Of a stretch of DNA of 64,000 nt, positions 12,842-26,061 are shown in pieces. How positions within the stretch are numbered: the first letter of the stretch is position 1; each line of letters begins with the position of its first letter. The position numbers and the translations under genes were made by a program. This DNA comes from Gymnogyps californianus (taxonomy: Eukaryota; Chordata; Aves; Accipitriformes; Cathartidae). The notes beneath the pieces are model-generated. The model saw only the letters and a list, made by a program, of their open reading frames with translations. It did not search any database and was not told the DNA's origin. The stretch lies in assembly GCF_018139145.2 (NCBI RefSeq), contig NC_059471.1:45438226-45502225 (forward strand). Reading direction: 5' to 3'.

Positions 12842-13101
12842 CAGAGTGGGAGTCAGCTGCAGATTGTAGACAGCTCCATTTAGGCATCTCGGTGTAGATG
12901 TTTACACATTATTTACTTCTTTAAGTTCCCATTAGAGTCAGCAAATATCTGTAGTTTGTTTCAGTTGCTCAAACATAGCCATCTGGTGCAACATTAGTGT
13001 TCAAGACATATTTACAAGGTTGGCAGATATGACAGGGAAGACTCTGAAGACTTTCTGTCTTTCTGAAGGGGCAGCTGGAAGCCAGGTTTGATAGCTGAGA
13101 T
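12842..13101. repeat. Spacer between fold-back copies D and E
   Basis: The distance between copies D and E is close to that between A and B, and one string on the minus strand (gaacttaaagaag, then gatgcctaaatgg) resembles the A-B spacer. This hints that the two clusters share a larger ancestral unit. The resemblance is weak and unaligned. Confidence 0.25.
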
Positions 13102-13330
13102 ACAGGTGACTAAATAGAGCATCAAAAGTCACTTTAGGCACCTCAGAGTACCCTGCCAAATTTTCAGATGCCACTTCAGAAAGGCGCAGGTCAGTTGTCA
13201 GTAACTTATCAAACCTACTAGCCTCATGCAGATATCTTGGCAATCTTAGGACACCTGCAGGCTAGGCAGGATACCCTACGGAATCGAAAATGAAAACTGA
13301 TGTCTACGCTTCAGCGACTGAATACCTCTC
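13102..13330. mobile_element. Fold-back (TIR) repeat, copy E
   Basis: The left arm (caggtgactaaatagagcatc, ending gagtaccctgcc) pairs with the reverse complement of the right arm (cagtcgctgaagcgtagacatc, ending agggtatcctgcc). The end pattern matches the other copies less well, so this is the least certain of the six. Limits are approximate. Confidence 0.45.
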
Positions 13331-13571
13331 CATTGACTCCGAGGTTTTGACTTAGACTTCTATTTCATGCATCATCACCTTTATTTAGGCAGCTCAGGAG
13401 ATGAATCCTATCTACAATTTTTTTATCTTGGATAGCTGCAGTGCATTGGTAACCAGCAACAAGAAAATCAGTAACAATAGTGACTAATAAAATTAATTGC
13501 TCCAGTCCTCTCCCCTATTACAGTTCTTTAGTCCACATTTTAGAAAGTGGTACTAAAGTGTAATTTTGCAA

Positions 13572-13787
13572 GGGCTCAATTCACTTGCCCATACATGGGC
13601 ATTTAGTGCCATTCGAGATGTCCTCAACCAAAGCACCCTACCTATTCTCCAGCTGCCACATACAATAGTGTGGGTTTATTTTAGGTCCAGATCTGTGCCA
13701 TATCTGCCAGCCCATCCATGTGTCTGGATGCTCTAGGACAACTCAGATGGCAATAGGTATCTATGTATGTGCAACTGAATTGAGTCC
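13572..13787. mobile_element. Fold-back (TIR) repeat, copy F (best-preserved ends)
   Basis: The left end is gggctcaattcacttgccc, then atacatgggcatttagtgcc. The reverse complement of the right end is ggactcaattcagttgcac, then atacatagatacctattgcc. About 38 terminal bases therefore form a clear inverted repeat, continuing imperfectly to about 50. The total is about 216 bp. I could not find a convincing target-site duplication at the borders, so the transposon superfamily (hAT, PIF, Tc1 and so on) stays open. No transposase sequence is present. Confidence 0.65.
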
Positions 13788-16700
13788 TAGATGGCGAACT
13801 TTTACATGTCTAAAGTTACTTTTCTTGAATCTTAATCTTGATGACCTTTGTTCAACATCTACACTCAAGCTAATCTTTTATAGCAACTGTGTGCAAAGCA
13901 GTTTCAATCTTTTAATTGTCAATTTGTACCTTCATGGATCTATGATTCAGTCACAATTCTGTTCCAGCCTGAAAGAAAATGAAATAAATGTCTGGGTAAA
14001 CATTCCCTTTTTTGTTTTTGTTTTTGTTTAAAATCTAAAATTTAAGAAACTTATTCTGTCATTTAAAATCGATGGAAGAGATATGTTCTTTAGCAAGATC
14101 TTATTGCTCACACATTTGTAATTTGAAAAGTATTCTGTTCTTTAAAGTGAAAATAATGGTTGATAACATGGATAACATTTTTGTACACTTTTATAAATAT
14201 AAAATTATAACCACCAAAAATCACAGATTGTCATTTACCAGCTGTCAATTTCTTCTGGACAAGTGATTCCCAGTAGGTCGTAATCTTTTGAGCCAAGAAA
14301 TTGTTTTCTAGCAATAATTCATGTCTTCTAAGCAACCTTTAGTTATTCTGCTGGCCCACTGTGTACATAAGGACACCAGTGAGATGGCTGGATCAGAAAA
14401 GCTGTGAGAAGAAAATGACTGTTTGGGGGCAGGGTACCCCAAACTGCTCCAGGGTACTATCTTAACACTGTATTAAGTCAATTTTTTTTTTTATTTCTGT
14501 AATACAATATAATTATTATTGATCAAATTCCCAACCCAAGGTAATTTTCATAATGTTTACTAAGACATGTTTTAATCTCTCAACATACATGTGCCTTTTT
14601 ATTTTTGGGTTTTGAGAAGAATCAGAGGCATAAATAAAGAAATCCAGTGAGATTTGGAAGGGAAAATGAAATTAGGAAACTATCCCTCTTGTATTTCTGT
14701 ATGAGGCAAGATGCCAGGCTGTCTTAAGAATCTGGAGGGCCGGAACACTGAGCTCCTTGGAGGGCTATACCTTCCCGGTCAGAGAAATAGCCCACAACAA
14801 GCCTATGTTGCATGTGCAGTGTGTGAGGCCAGTCACATGCTGTGCAGGGAACACAGAATTGCTCAGAGAAGGCATGGGTCAACTACGCAACTATACAGTC
14901 TGAAACATGTCGCATCAAGCTGTCCTGCTTTGGTGTGCTTGACCTCAGCCTGCACCAGCACTGTCTCCCTGCATGCTTGGCAGCCCTGGCTGTTGGGCCT
15001 TCTAAAAGGTGTCTTATTGCCCTGAGAAAGGACCAACCTATGGCTTCTGGGTCACATTGTGGACTGCAGTCTGTGTTATCCATTGCATATAGATTTCCTG
15101 TCATCTTCGTAGAGGCATACTGGTTCTTATGCATCCACTAAGACACTAAAACCTTATTCTTGATGCTTTTTGAGGGATCTGCTATTCAATGCGAACTAGG
15201 GAGGATTATGTGAAATTGCAGTCTGTGATTTACATACGTCTGCGAGGGCTTCTTTCAGGGCTGGATGCTGCTACTCATGGCTGTTGAGATCTGTCCTGGG
15301 CTGGTGATAATAGATACTTCAGCAGTGATTGGAGAGAAAGGACTGGGAAACATCTTCCAGCTCTCTGAACGACACCCCTGGATTATACTAATACTCTGTC
15401 TCTGCTTTCTTTTTTTCTCCCATACATGCCACAAAGCAAACACCAGATGTTTCAGTCTGCAATGCAGTGCCAGCCCACAAAGCAGAGAGAAAACAAGTAG
15501 AAAATAACATCCTCAGCTTTTATTCTACATGTGTTTCAGAGTAAATAAAATTCGTATGTCATCCACTCTTCAACCCTGAAACCCAGTGTAACTACCAGAG
15601 TATGCTGCTCATGACTTGGCCACATCCCAGTCTTTTCCACAAGTCAGGTAGATAAACATTTTATCCACTTCAAAATTTTCAAAAATGTCCCTGTCTCCTT
15701 CTTTCATTCTCACAAAATAATTGTGGTATACTCTTGACACTCAGACATCATTCTGCACCAAAATGTTCTCACTGACGACCCCAGTATTAGCTGTCTAGTG
15801 CTCTCAGAAAAGTGAGTAGCACAGGGTTTTTTCCAGACGTGACTCTTCACACAATACCATAGAGTGGGAAACTTAGGAGAGCTGAAAATTGGTCCTTGAT
15901 TTTAAAATCTGCTCTGTGATGCCTGAGAAGCACAAAGAAGAAGAAACTAGAAAAATCTGGCTTGAGGCCTTCTATTTATTAAATCACAGCTAGATTAATA
16001 TGTCCCTACCCCACCCCATGGCTTTGCTCAGGCCAAACTCACATTAAATTCCACTAGTGATTTGTCTTGACTAAGGATTAGAGCCCAATCCTCCAAGGTA
16101 TTTACATCTCTTGGAAGTACCAGCAACCTCTGTTCTCACTGGATGCTATGTGAAAGGATGGCACTCAGCCACAGGGAGAGATACTCATAACATTGCATTA
16201 TTAAACCGTCAGAGCCCAGAATTCTTCCCAACAGCTCCTAAAAGAGCAGCGACATTCAGTGTTAAAGTTGCCGCTATAGGGTTTCACTTTTTGACATGTG
16301 TCCAAAGCAAGCTGCTTGTACAAGAGTTACCAAAGCCAACATGAAGGTCTTTGTTCCCAGACATTCTTTCAAATCCAGGCAAATTTAGATGGAGCTTAGA
16401 CACTGCAGAGCCTGGTGCAACAAAAGCTGCTTAACAGCCTTGATTTTTTGTCTTTGTGCTGCAGAGATGAAAAGTGAGTTCAATATTTTAAGAGAAAACT
16501 ATAGAGAAAAGGTAGTCTCTTCCCTGTGAAAAGCACTTGCTTCACAAAATATTATGCATTGGGAGCCTTGTAATGATACAGAGAACTCCGAGGATTAGGA
16601 TGTGAATCACAAGACATTCAGCTTCTGCAAGTCATTTTGGAAGAGAAGAGTCCAATATAAATCCTGTGGATTTCATCATCTGCTGCCAGCCAACATTTTT

Positions 16701-19700
16701 ACTCATGAAATATTGTTAGCACTGTAACAGGTAGATATGTTGAGCCAGATCCACGATCAGTGTAAATCAATACATCTCTACTAAAACACTGAGAAATGAC
16801 TCCCATTTACAGCAGCTGGGAAACTAATGCTCTGTCTTTAGACATTAATGTCGCCTGGCAATGGGAGGCTTTGTAAATACTACTGATAAGTCTTATACTG
16901 CTCTTAATAAAGAGCTATTTAGGTTGTGATGACTGTTAACACAGCTTATATTTGGAAACATAATCAAAGCACACAGGCTTACATGCATTTTAGTGAGTTT
17001 GTGTTTTATTCTGCCAGGTGTGAATTGGCCAGAGGAAAGGGTTACAGAACAGATACATGCCAGCATGGAAGGAACCTGGAGGAACGGTCCTTAGCACTAG
17101 CAAATTCAGTGCATCTTCTGCAGCTCACATCACATAAAGCAGGTGCAGCCACACAGCTGCAGAGACCTCTTCCCACATTTGCCCTGAAGCTATTTCTGCC
17201 TTGGAGGTCTTTGGGTGATTTAAAAGGTGTAGTGGTTTCGTGTGGTTGCTATGCCAAGACAGGATTTCAACTGTTAAAACAGAGACAGAATATTCCAGCA
17301 TGCATTAGTCTGCTAAGGTATCTTCCTTGTAGGTAGCACTACTTGAGATGCCAAATGTAATATTCTTTTAATAATTTTAAATAAGGGCAAAACAAAAGTG
17401 AAGACAGATGGAGCTCCATCATAGATGTCTATCTGCGTAACTGATATATTTGAAACACTACCACCAGCAACCAGTAGCTTAAGTTTCTGCTGTAGCATTG
17501 CTTGTTCCATGGTGTTTGCCAAGCTCATAACTATTTCAGACCTTGGTTGTCTCTGTCTCAAAAATCTGCCCTCCAACCAAATAAAGCCAACACTAGACAA
17601 AGTGAGGCAGCGAAACCTACCCTCTAGGTTCAGTGCTTGCTGAACTGGCAGGTTGTGAAAAGAAATCTCTCCCTTTATACTGGAACCATATGCATCTCCA
17701 GTTATGTTTTGTAGTTAGCCCATATACACTGGCTTTTTTGTTGAATTCACCAAAACTACACAACAGTCAATCATTTATCTTTTCACCTCTCTCAGTGTTT
17801 CACAAAGCAGTTATTTGCTTTTCAGGTGAGGGGGTTGCACAGAATCTTAGACATGGTTTTTAATAAGGCCTTTAAAACCAGCGCAAAACATGTACACTTC
17901 TCTCTTTATTACAAATTGCTTTACTGCTAACTGAACTGTAATTCAAAAAATTATTGATGTTAATTTGATCAAAGTTTTCTTGCAGGATTAATTTAGAGTC
18001 CTAGCAAATCAATAGAAATCAGATCATAGCTGACACTTGTGCAAAGTAACAACAGAATATAAAGCCTGAGCCAACTCTAAAAAAGCTGTCAGTGCAGCCG
18101 CCAGGTTGAACACTTCAGATTTCTATGCTGTTAAAAATAGTTACATGTTACTTACATGAGTCCTGCAGTATTCTGCAGAATTGTCATGGTTCTGAGTCTA
18201 ATCAAAGAAGAGGTTTAGGATTTAAGTACAAAACCACGGAGGCATGTGAGGGTGTTGGCTTAGAGGAGAGAGGAAAGCATTCCCCTGGTTCATACCAGAG
18301 AAAATCATGTGGCCAGGAAACCCTTCTTAAATAAACAACACAAGTCATTGTTATGTTTCATTGGCCTAGAAATAAACAAATGGCAATGTGAAATTTCCCT
18401 TAGCTTCTACTAATCCTCATGCAATTAGCTGAACATTTTTAGCCAAAAATAGCTTTCCCATTTTGACTGTGGAAAAGACTTAACTGACAAAGCACATCAT
18501 CTTGAAAACTCACGTAATACATATTCAGAGTGACTGCAGTTTAAATTGACTCAATTCACAGTATTGCTTTATTCAGTGCCTCACATCTCACCTGTTTTCT
18601 ATACACAGCTTTTGTTGTAATATTCTACAGAATGGTGCCATTAGAGTTGAATATTGATCCAAATCTAAGCTTCATGCTCTCAAGGAGTAGTTTGGGGAAC
18701 CATGTGTGAGAACACCCTGATGTTGGACTTCATTTCTCTGTAGATCCCTCAGCTCTGATTTTCAACGGGAATATGAGGATTGTGATTTTATTATCTATAA
18801 ATTTCTATTATCAAAGTGCTGTAGCAGAGGACAGGAATTTAATTTACAAAGAGGTCATGTGCTATCACAACAAAAGTGCCCAAGAAGGCATTCACATTCC
18901 TGCAGTAAAAATTGAGAGTTCAGAAAGCTGGGCCCTAAATGTCATGTCTTCCAAAATAGGAGAAGAGGTGTTAAAATTATCTTCTGTCTTCCCTTTGCTC
19001 TCTTAAAGGTCCTTGGAGACAAAAGCCATAGATTAGACCATTTTGCTTTGCTGTCTTTTTATTTGACCTAAAAGGACAGGTCATTCCAAACACTTCCTTT
19101 GTTGTCTGCAAAAGACAACCACAATGTATCCGCCCCTCCAGTGAAGCATGACAAAAATCTTCTGCTGTGATTAGGCTGCTATCAGTTTTCATGTATCGTT
19201 GTGACTTATCCTTAGCTTTCCTATAATGATATATTTCTCTTAAGTAATCTTATCTATATCATGTCTAAATGAAGTTGTTCCATACCCTTAAAGTTACCTA
19301 GTGCAAGCATGTTAAGATTTGTACAATTAACATCTAATTAAATTTAGAGGGATTCAGGATAATGACCACTTGTTCATTGTTCATATGTGATGTCAGACAC
19401 AAGAGTTAATTTTTTTACAGAATTTATCAATGGAGATCTATGAACACTGACGATACTAAAGTTCTCCAACACAATTCCTCTAATGATTATTTCAGCTGTG
19501 CAGTTGTACAGCATTGTTATAGGTGACACTATCTTTTCATTCAAGGAACAAATAAATAATTTCCTATATCCACAACCCCTTTGTCTTTTCTTATCCTCCT
19601 TCCATTTTAAAGTCTGCCTTTTGATCAAAACAGCTGTTAAGCTGCTCTTCTCCCCACCTCAAGTATTTTGATTGCTCTAGAACTGAAAGGTGAAAAATCT

Positions 19701-22000
19701 ACGAGCTGGTGTCTTAAGTACATCACCTGGGAATCATACTTCCTTTAACACCTTCCTCATTGCTATTTTCCCTTATCATCCTTTACCCCTTTCCAAATTC
19801 AGACTGTGGGATTCATCTCACCTGACTTTGGAGGACTGCAGCCTAGGGGTCCGTATCTGAGATGGTTCTCTTGGTTTCCTTTATAGTCTGTGGTGACTAC
19901 AGTCAGTGGAGGCTCAGCACAGTCCATCTTATCCTAATGTGGACCTCTGACACAGAGGAGAAAGGCTGTGCCCTAGAAGTTCTTGCTTCTCTCTATTGAC
20001 TATGAAAGGAGTTTACATAACTAGCTCAGGTGAAGACTTTTACACTGTAGATGCCTAAAATGAAGATTCCTGGTGGGGCAAATGTGTTGGAGTTACAGTG
20101 CCTAATGTTTCCACACAAAGTTATCACTGAGGTATCCGAACATATGACCCCTTTCTGCCTGTGATGATGTAGGTTTCTAGAGAGCTATGTAATTAGATAA
20201 TAGTTTAAACTGTGTGACTTCCACACGGGACTGTCTTGGTTTCTTTGATAACTATTCTCATAGCAATCCTCACCTTCTTTCAGTACCTTCAAGACCTCAC
20301 TTTCTTGCTTCATTGGATTTCCTCAATGACAGATAATTAGTTGAGTTCTATTCTCTAATTTGCAAGCATTTAGCAATCTATGAGGGATATCTCAGCTTTT
20401 ATACCCTAGGAAAAACATCTGATTCAGTGATTCCTTACTTACTGCTGACTTTTTAAAAGGAAGCTCTTCAGGCCAATGTCATGTGAACAACTGCAGTTAC
20501 GTAAAAAAAAAGGAAGAATATAAACATGAAATATTGATCCCTGCAATTATCTATTTACAAGAAGATAGTTATTGTGAAAGTAATTGAGAAAGTTGAGAGA
20601 AGAATAGGCTGTCTTGGGAGCTGTTCTCATTAAGAAGACAGCTCCTGTGTTATCCCATTATATTCTTACCTGTCACTCCTACTCATTCATTCATTCATCT
20701 ATTCATATCAGATTCCCTTTGTATTTTATTTTGGTTTTCCCTCACCATATCTGGAGTGGGATCATCCAATTTCCTTTGCAAATGTCTGTTTGTTTTATGT
20801 CCTATGTAAGCAGCTGCAGTGCAAGATCTATTAGCAGCAGAATTTAAAGCTGATGGTACTTAAAACATAGACAGCATAGATTCTGTTCCCTAGCTTTGGC
20901 CCCACTCATGGTAGTGCTGAAAAGATATGGATAAACGCTCTAATGAAATTATTTGGGTTTTTTTCTTTAATGAAGTGATCCTCTTCTGGTATTCACAAGG
21001 TAGGTAGAGTAGGGCAAGAGGACATACTCAATCACATGTGCAATGCTTTAATCATCTGTAATTAGAACAACTCTTGGCATGCTTTAAGTCAGTTGTGAGG
21101 CCATCTCATCATCAAAATCAAGGAAGTTTAAAGGTGACAGAGCATCTCAATCTTCAGCACAGACCGCACTAATATCATTGGTTTTGAACTGGTACAGCTC
21201 AATCACACGTAAATACACAGCAGAGAAATAAGTACTTTTCAATGATCTTCATGACATTATAAAGATTCTGATAGCTAATGTTAATCTGTTGGTGTCAGCA
21301 ATGTAAATCTGACTACGTTTGTGAATATGTCTCAGGAAAAGAAATGCAGATATTTATTTACCTAACAAGACTATACAACAATGCCTTTTGTAGCTATGCA
21401 TATGATTAAAAATAGATTTTTTAAAGCATTTTAAGATGGAACGCTCTTTTTAGCAGAAATGTTCACAAACTAAATCTGAAAGCTGACATAATAGTTTAGA
21501 ACATTAGTGAGTCAGCAGAGATATGCTGTACACCCACTAACATCAAGTTTCCACCTCACTGCCACCAGCTAATAAAAATCTTATAATGTCTTGTACTTCT
21601 GAATCTTAATAGCCCCCAGGTGTTGGGAGAATGCATGTGGGAGGAAGAAAAATGCTGCCCCTTCCACTATCCTCAACTTAATTCTTCATAGATCTTAACA
21701 AGCATCCTGTTGATTTTAGGGCATTTGATTTGGATAGACATTCGGTCTAATTCAGTATAATAAAATGAAGACATTGAGAAATAAAAGAACCAAACAGGCT
21801 TCAAGGTAAGGACAGACAAGTGACATCCTGACAAATGCTCTACCAGGTAGATGAGCCAAAATGCCCCTATTAGCCCTGATAGCAGCCAGCTGGAGTCTTT
21901 GTTGTGCTCACATATCATACAATGACAGGCACTGGCTTTGGGCTATATAGTCTCAGCCTCTTGCAGCTGGAATTTTTTGTAAATCCAACATAATACCTTT
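13788..22000. other. Long unique stretch, nothing coding recognised
   Basis: A+T-rich DNA with small simple repeats: (GTTTTT)n at about 14012-14029, T11 at about 14482-14492 and (ATTC)n at about 20681-20706. A somewhat more G+C-rich patch lies at about 14700-15060 without recognisable protein similarity. The open frame at 16926-17336 (136 codons) matches nothing I know. A weak fold-back resembling ancient reptile/bird repeats lies at about 16742-16822. Confidence 0.5.
14012..14029. repeat. (GTTTTT)n simple repeat
   Basis: About three GTTTTT units in tandem on the plus strand. A second tract of the same motif occurs at 47531-47579. Confidence 0.85.
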
Positions 22001-25000
22001 TTCTCAAAATTTTGCAAAGGTTTATTTTCCCCCTATCCTTTACAACAAAAGATACATTATTTTCATCGGTAATTAGAAGAGCCAATTAATCAATTTTATT
22101 CAATTAGCAACTAAGTGTTGAAGATGCTACATATTTTGCTGAAGATAATATTATTGGAACAGTTGGCTGAAAACCAGTACTTTGTTTTGCTTTTGTAAAA
22201 TACCACGGTTTTATACAACACCATAGCACTTTTTTTTAAAAAATAAAACTTTGTTTAAAATGCCAGCACAGAAGCAGAGCTTCAGGAGGTTGTTTAATAT
22301 TCATTTAGACTTTGGGACTTTTTTAAGGTTCTGTAAAAATGAAAATCACAGAGTATCCCTGCTGCCTGAGGCGAGCACTCTCTACCTCTGTGCCCTGTTC
22401 TGGAGGAGAGACACTGACACCAACAGGTAGGGTCTTCCTGTCCTTCAGGTCTGGAACAACCAAAGTGATGTAGAACTTCCCAGTGCGAAATGCTAACATT
22501 GACCTGGCCTGCTGGGAAAAACCCCATGTCCCATAACCAGCACATGATGGTCAGCACCTCCAAGCCAATGCCTGGGATATTAGTTGTTGCCCTCTGAAAT
22601 GCAGTGAGCTCCTAATGCTCTGTTAGGAAACTGGTGTGAAGAAAGGAAATCTTTATTCCCAGGCAAAACACAGAGAAGGCATCTCCTCCCAAAGGTTTGC
22701 TTTGTTGTTTTGCATCTGGATCCCTGAGATCACCTCTCTCCTACAGAGTCTGTCTTTAGCTGTCTTTGCCAGTCAGCAGTAAGGAGAGATGTCAGAACCA
22801 GTGAGAGCAAGTGACCTCTCCTCTAAAGCCTGTACACTGGACCGCTGCATGAAAGAGGGCTACCAAACACAAGCAAAAGGTAGTGGGAGGGAGGGAACCA
22901 ATCTCTCCCTTCTCTGGGAGAGGCGGCCCATTAATAACACCCCCTGCTTTGTCTACGATGTAGTTGAACGAAGAGTGCACAGAGAACTTCCTGCTGGTTT
23001 AAGTGTTCCCTTGAACCTTGAGTAGACATATGAGACCAACAGTGAGAGCTGTTTTGCATTATGCAGCTCTCTAAGGAGATCCAGTAATAGGAAAGTGCAG
23101 TTTACTACTGAGGCTGCTTTAAACATTATGAACTACAAGAAGTTGACCAAATCTTACTGCTCTGGATGCAAATCCTTCTGCATAAAAAGTTTCTTTATCT
23201 CGCTGATGCTCAGTGGCTTCACTGCTGTTGGGTAGTGAAGAGACTGCAGAGTGTGTTTCCACAGCTCCTCTAAACCCAAAGGTTCTGGGAAAAGGTGTAA
23301 GAAATTAGGTTGTAATTTTGCCCTAATGTCTGGGGCTGACATTGCATGGCGAAATTACCAACTCCTGACTACTCGTCTTGTCGTACTGTGCAGGGAGAAG
23401 GTTTAAAGTAGCTCACTACATCTTCATAGTATCCACAAAGGAGCTACTGAAAAAAAAGGAGAAACAAAGGGAGCCAGAACAAGCTTGCTGGTATAGGTGG
23501 GCATGGATATTCCTGCGTCTCCCCTTCTCCTTAGAAAATACCGAGAAAGGAAACCCATCTACTGCTACATTAATCAGGAACAGAGGTCATGGCAATGTGG
23601 AATTGACATAATAGGCATGTATAAGTGTCTTGATTTGTCTTAGTCCAGCCATGAGATCAATAAATAAAGTGAAAAATGAGTACACAGAGCAAACCTGAGA
23701 CTGTCAGTAGAAATACACAAGCCCTGTGGCACATTGCTGCTCTCAACACAAAATGATTTAATATTTCTCCACAGTATCCTGTCTCTGTTCACCTTACAGC
23801 AAATGTTGGAGTGAGGAAAGGAGAGTTTGTATGAGAATGATTCATAGAGAAGCACCAGCCTGGGATTCCCAGCCCCTTTCGTTATGCTTTCACCTGCTAG
23901 CCACCTTCAGGAATTCCAGCCTCTCTTTCTGGTAGCTTATTATCATTTCCTTTTAAATTTCTATGAGGGAATTGCTGCTTGTGAAAAGAAGGGAAATGAT
24001 AACATTTCAGATTAAAGCTTCTCATTTTGAGCCAAGATAAGATAATACTGAACCTACTTATTTTACTCTGTCAGTTGCATCTCTCTGGACTCCCAAATAA
24101 ATGCTGCAGTGTTTCACAATTTCCTTCAGTTTTCCTTTTCTTTACAGCACATATTGTTGATCTAGCATAACTAATGAAGAAGTGATACTGCTTACATTAT
24201 TGTGGAGAATTTTATACAGTAACTCCATTGCAGTGTAAACAATGCAAAGTTAACAAAAGGGGTTTTAATCATACATTTTAAACACTATTAAAGAAGACAC
24301 AAAAACCCCTGCTATCCTTTACTGGACTGAATGGACTTCCAGAGTATTTTATGTACCATTTGCCCAAAGAAAAAATCTGCTACTGTTAAAATATTGACAT
24401 ACAGTACACAAATATTTTCCTTCACATTCATAAGCTGTTTGCTCAATGGGAGCATTCAACTACACATCTATGAATAAGGAACTTAGTCAAGAGTTATCTT
24501 ATTCAGTACTGATTTCAAAAAGAAAATAACCATAAAATTAAATTAAATATAACTTGCTTGACTAATTTGTACCATTAGATGGAAAATGTTAGAATAAACT
24601 CAATGAGAGCAATTTCATCAATATTATTTCCTTCTGTTGCAATGCATGGGTTTACATTTTTGCTGTTTGGAACTAGTTTATAATTTGCATTTCATGCATG
24701 ACATCCTCATCAAGAATGACTGTGACAGTTCATTTCAAGGGATGCACTACATTAGTGTAAATAGAAATAACATGAGTTTATTTGCTGTGGTTTTGTGTAC
24801 CAGCATGCCCACTGATCTATGCATGCTATGTTTTTGTACATTTCTTGTGCTTGCACTACAAATGGGTTGACTCAGTAAAGGACAGAAAGTTCAGGTGGCT
24901 AATCTAAGAACACCATGAGCAAGGGTTTTTTTCCGTGCTTAGAAATTTTGCTGTTGCTCCAGCTGTTGCCCCAGCATTTCAGCCTTACTGGTGGCAATAA

Positions 25001-26043
25001 TAATGAAAGCACTAAAAATAGCAGCACCTGATGCTATTGTAAAGATCTTGTTTCACAGACCAACACCAACAGGTCATCTAAAGCCCCTGTCTTCACTAGT
25101 GCGCTTGGCCTTGATATGTGAATACTGCTTGTGAATATGAAAATATAGTGATAGCAGTAGCAGCAATATATTCGAGGGTTATATCACACTTGTTCCAGAG
25201 TGACTTTGTACTCTCGCCTTTGTTGTCTTGTAGTTATGTTGTCATAACAATATTCCCAGTTTCCTTTTGGAAGTGTAACAATATTACTGCATAGAATCTT
25301 TAACTAATTTTGCTCAATACAAAAATGCAGCTATCATCAGGCCAGATTTCTGAATACCCAATAGTCAATGTTTATCAAGATCTTAAGCTCTGAACAAATC
25401 CATTTCTTTAGGGGAAGAAAAGAAAAGTTATTAAGAGCAGATGTGAAATTAGTGTGATATTTCCCTTTTTCTTATCTTTGCTACCTAATAATCCCTGCAA
25501 AAGACAAATTGTCTTTGCAGATTATTTTATTTGGACTCTAAACTTTCCATTGAAAGCTGAGATTTGGTTACAAAGGAATTCCAGTTTCTTTCATGCTGAC
25601 TGATTCCTCAGGCAATATGTGAAAGGATTTCACTATTTCTTCCTGATCCTATTAATGCCTTACTTATCACCTCTTTAGATCTTTCATTAGTCTTTCACTT
25701 CACTATATATTTGAAATATCTTGATCTATATATGAAGTACCTTACGCAAATATCATTAACATCTTCATTATTCTCTCTTTTGCACTAGTAATGGAGATGT
25801 TAGTAGGGGCTGGTTGAAACACTAATCCCCAGAGATCCCGCTGGACAACTCCTTCTATGTAATGAATTTCTGTTTGTCATTGTCTTCTGTCCACCATCAC
25901 CCAGACTCTTTTTCAATTTAAAATGTTTATAGCCAAGCCAGTTTCAATTATTTTTCATAGGAAGACTCTGGGAGATATGTCATTGAGTATTTTCCTGAAT
26001 CTCAAACCCATATACTATTTAGTCCTAATGCTGCAAAACTGTT

Positions 26044-26061
26044 AAAAAAAAAAAAAAAAAA
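26044..26061. repeat. Poly-A tract (A18)
   Basis: Eighteen uninterrupted A. The sequence upstream carries no AATAAA at the expected spacing and no recognisable transcript, so a processed-pseudogene tail is not supported. Confidence 0.95.

Noticed and set aside
16742..16822. Weak fold-back (gagccagatcc with cagtgtaaat, then atttacagcagctggg) resembling an old sauropsid repeat
   Set aside because: The arms match over only about 10-12 bases, too little to call an element.
16926..17336. A 136-codon plus-strand frame
   Set aside because: No domain or family resemblance. The length is plausible by chance in 64 kb read in six frames.
26044..26061. A18 considered as the tail of a processed pseudogene or SINE
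   Set aside because: No poly-A signal upstream, no retroposed body and no flanking duplication.
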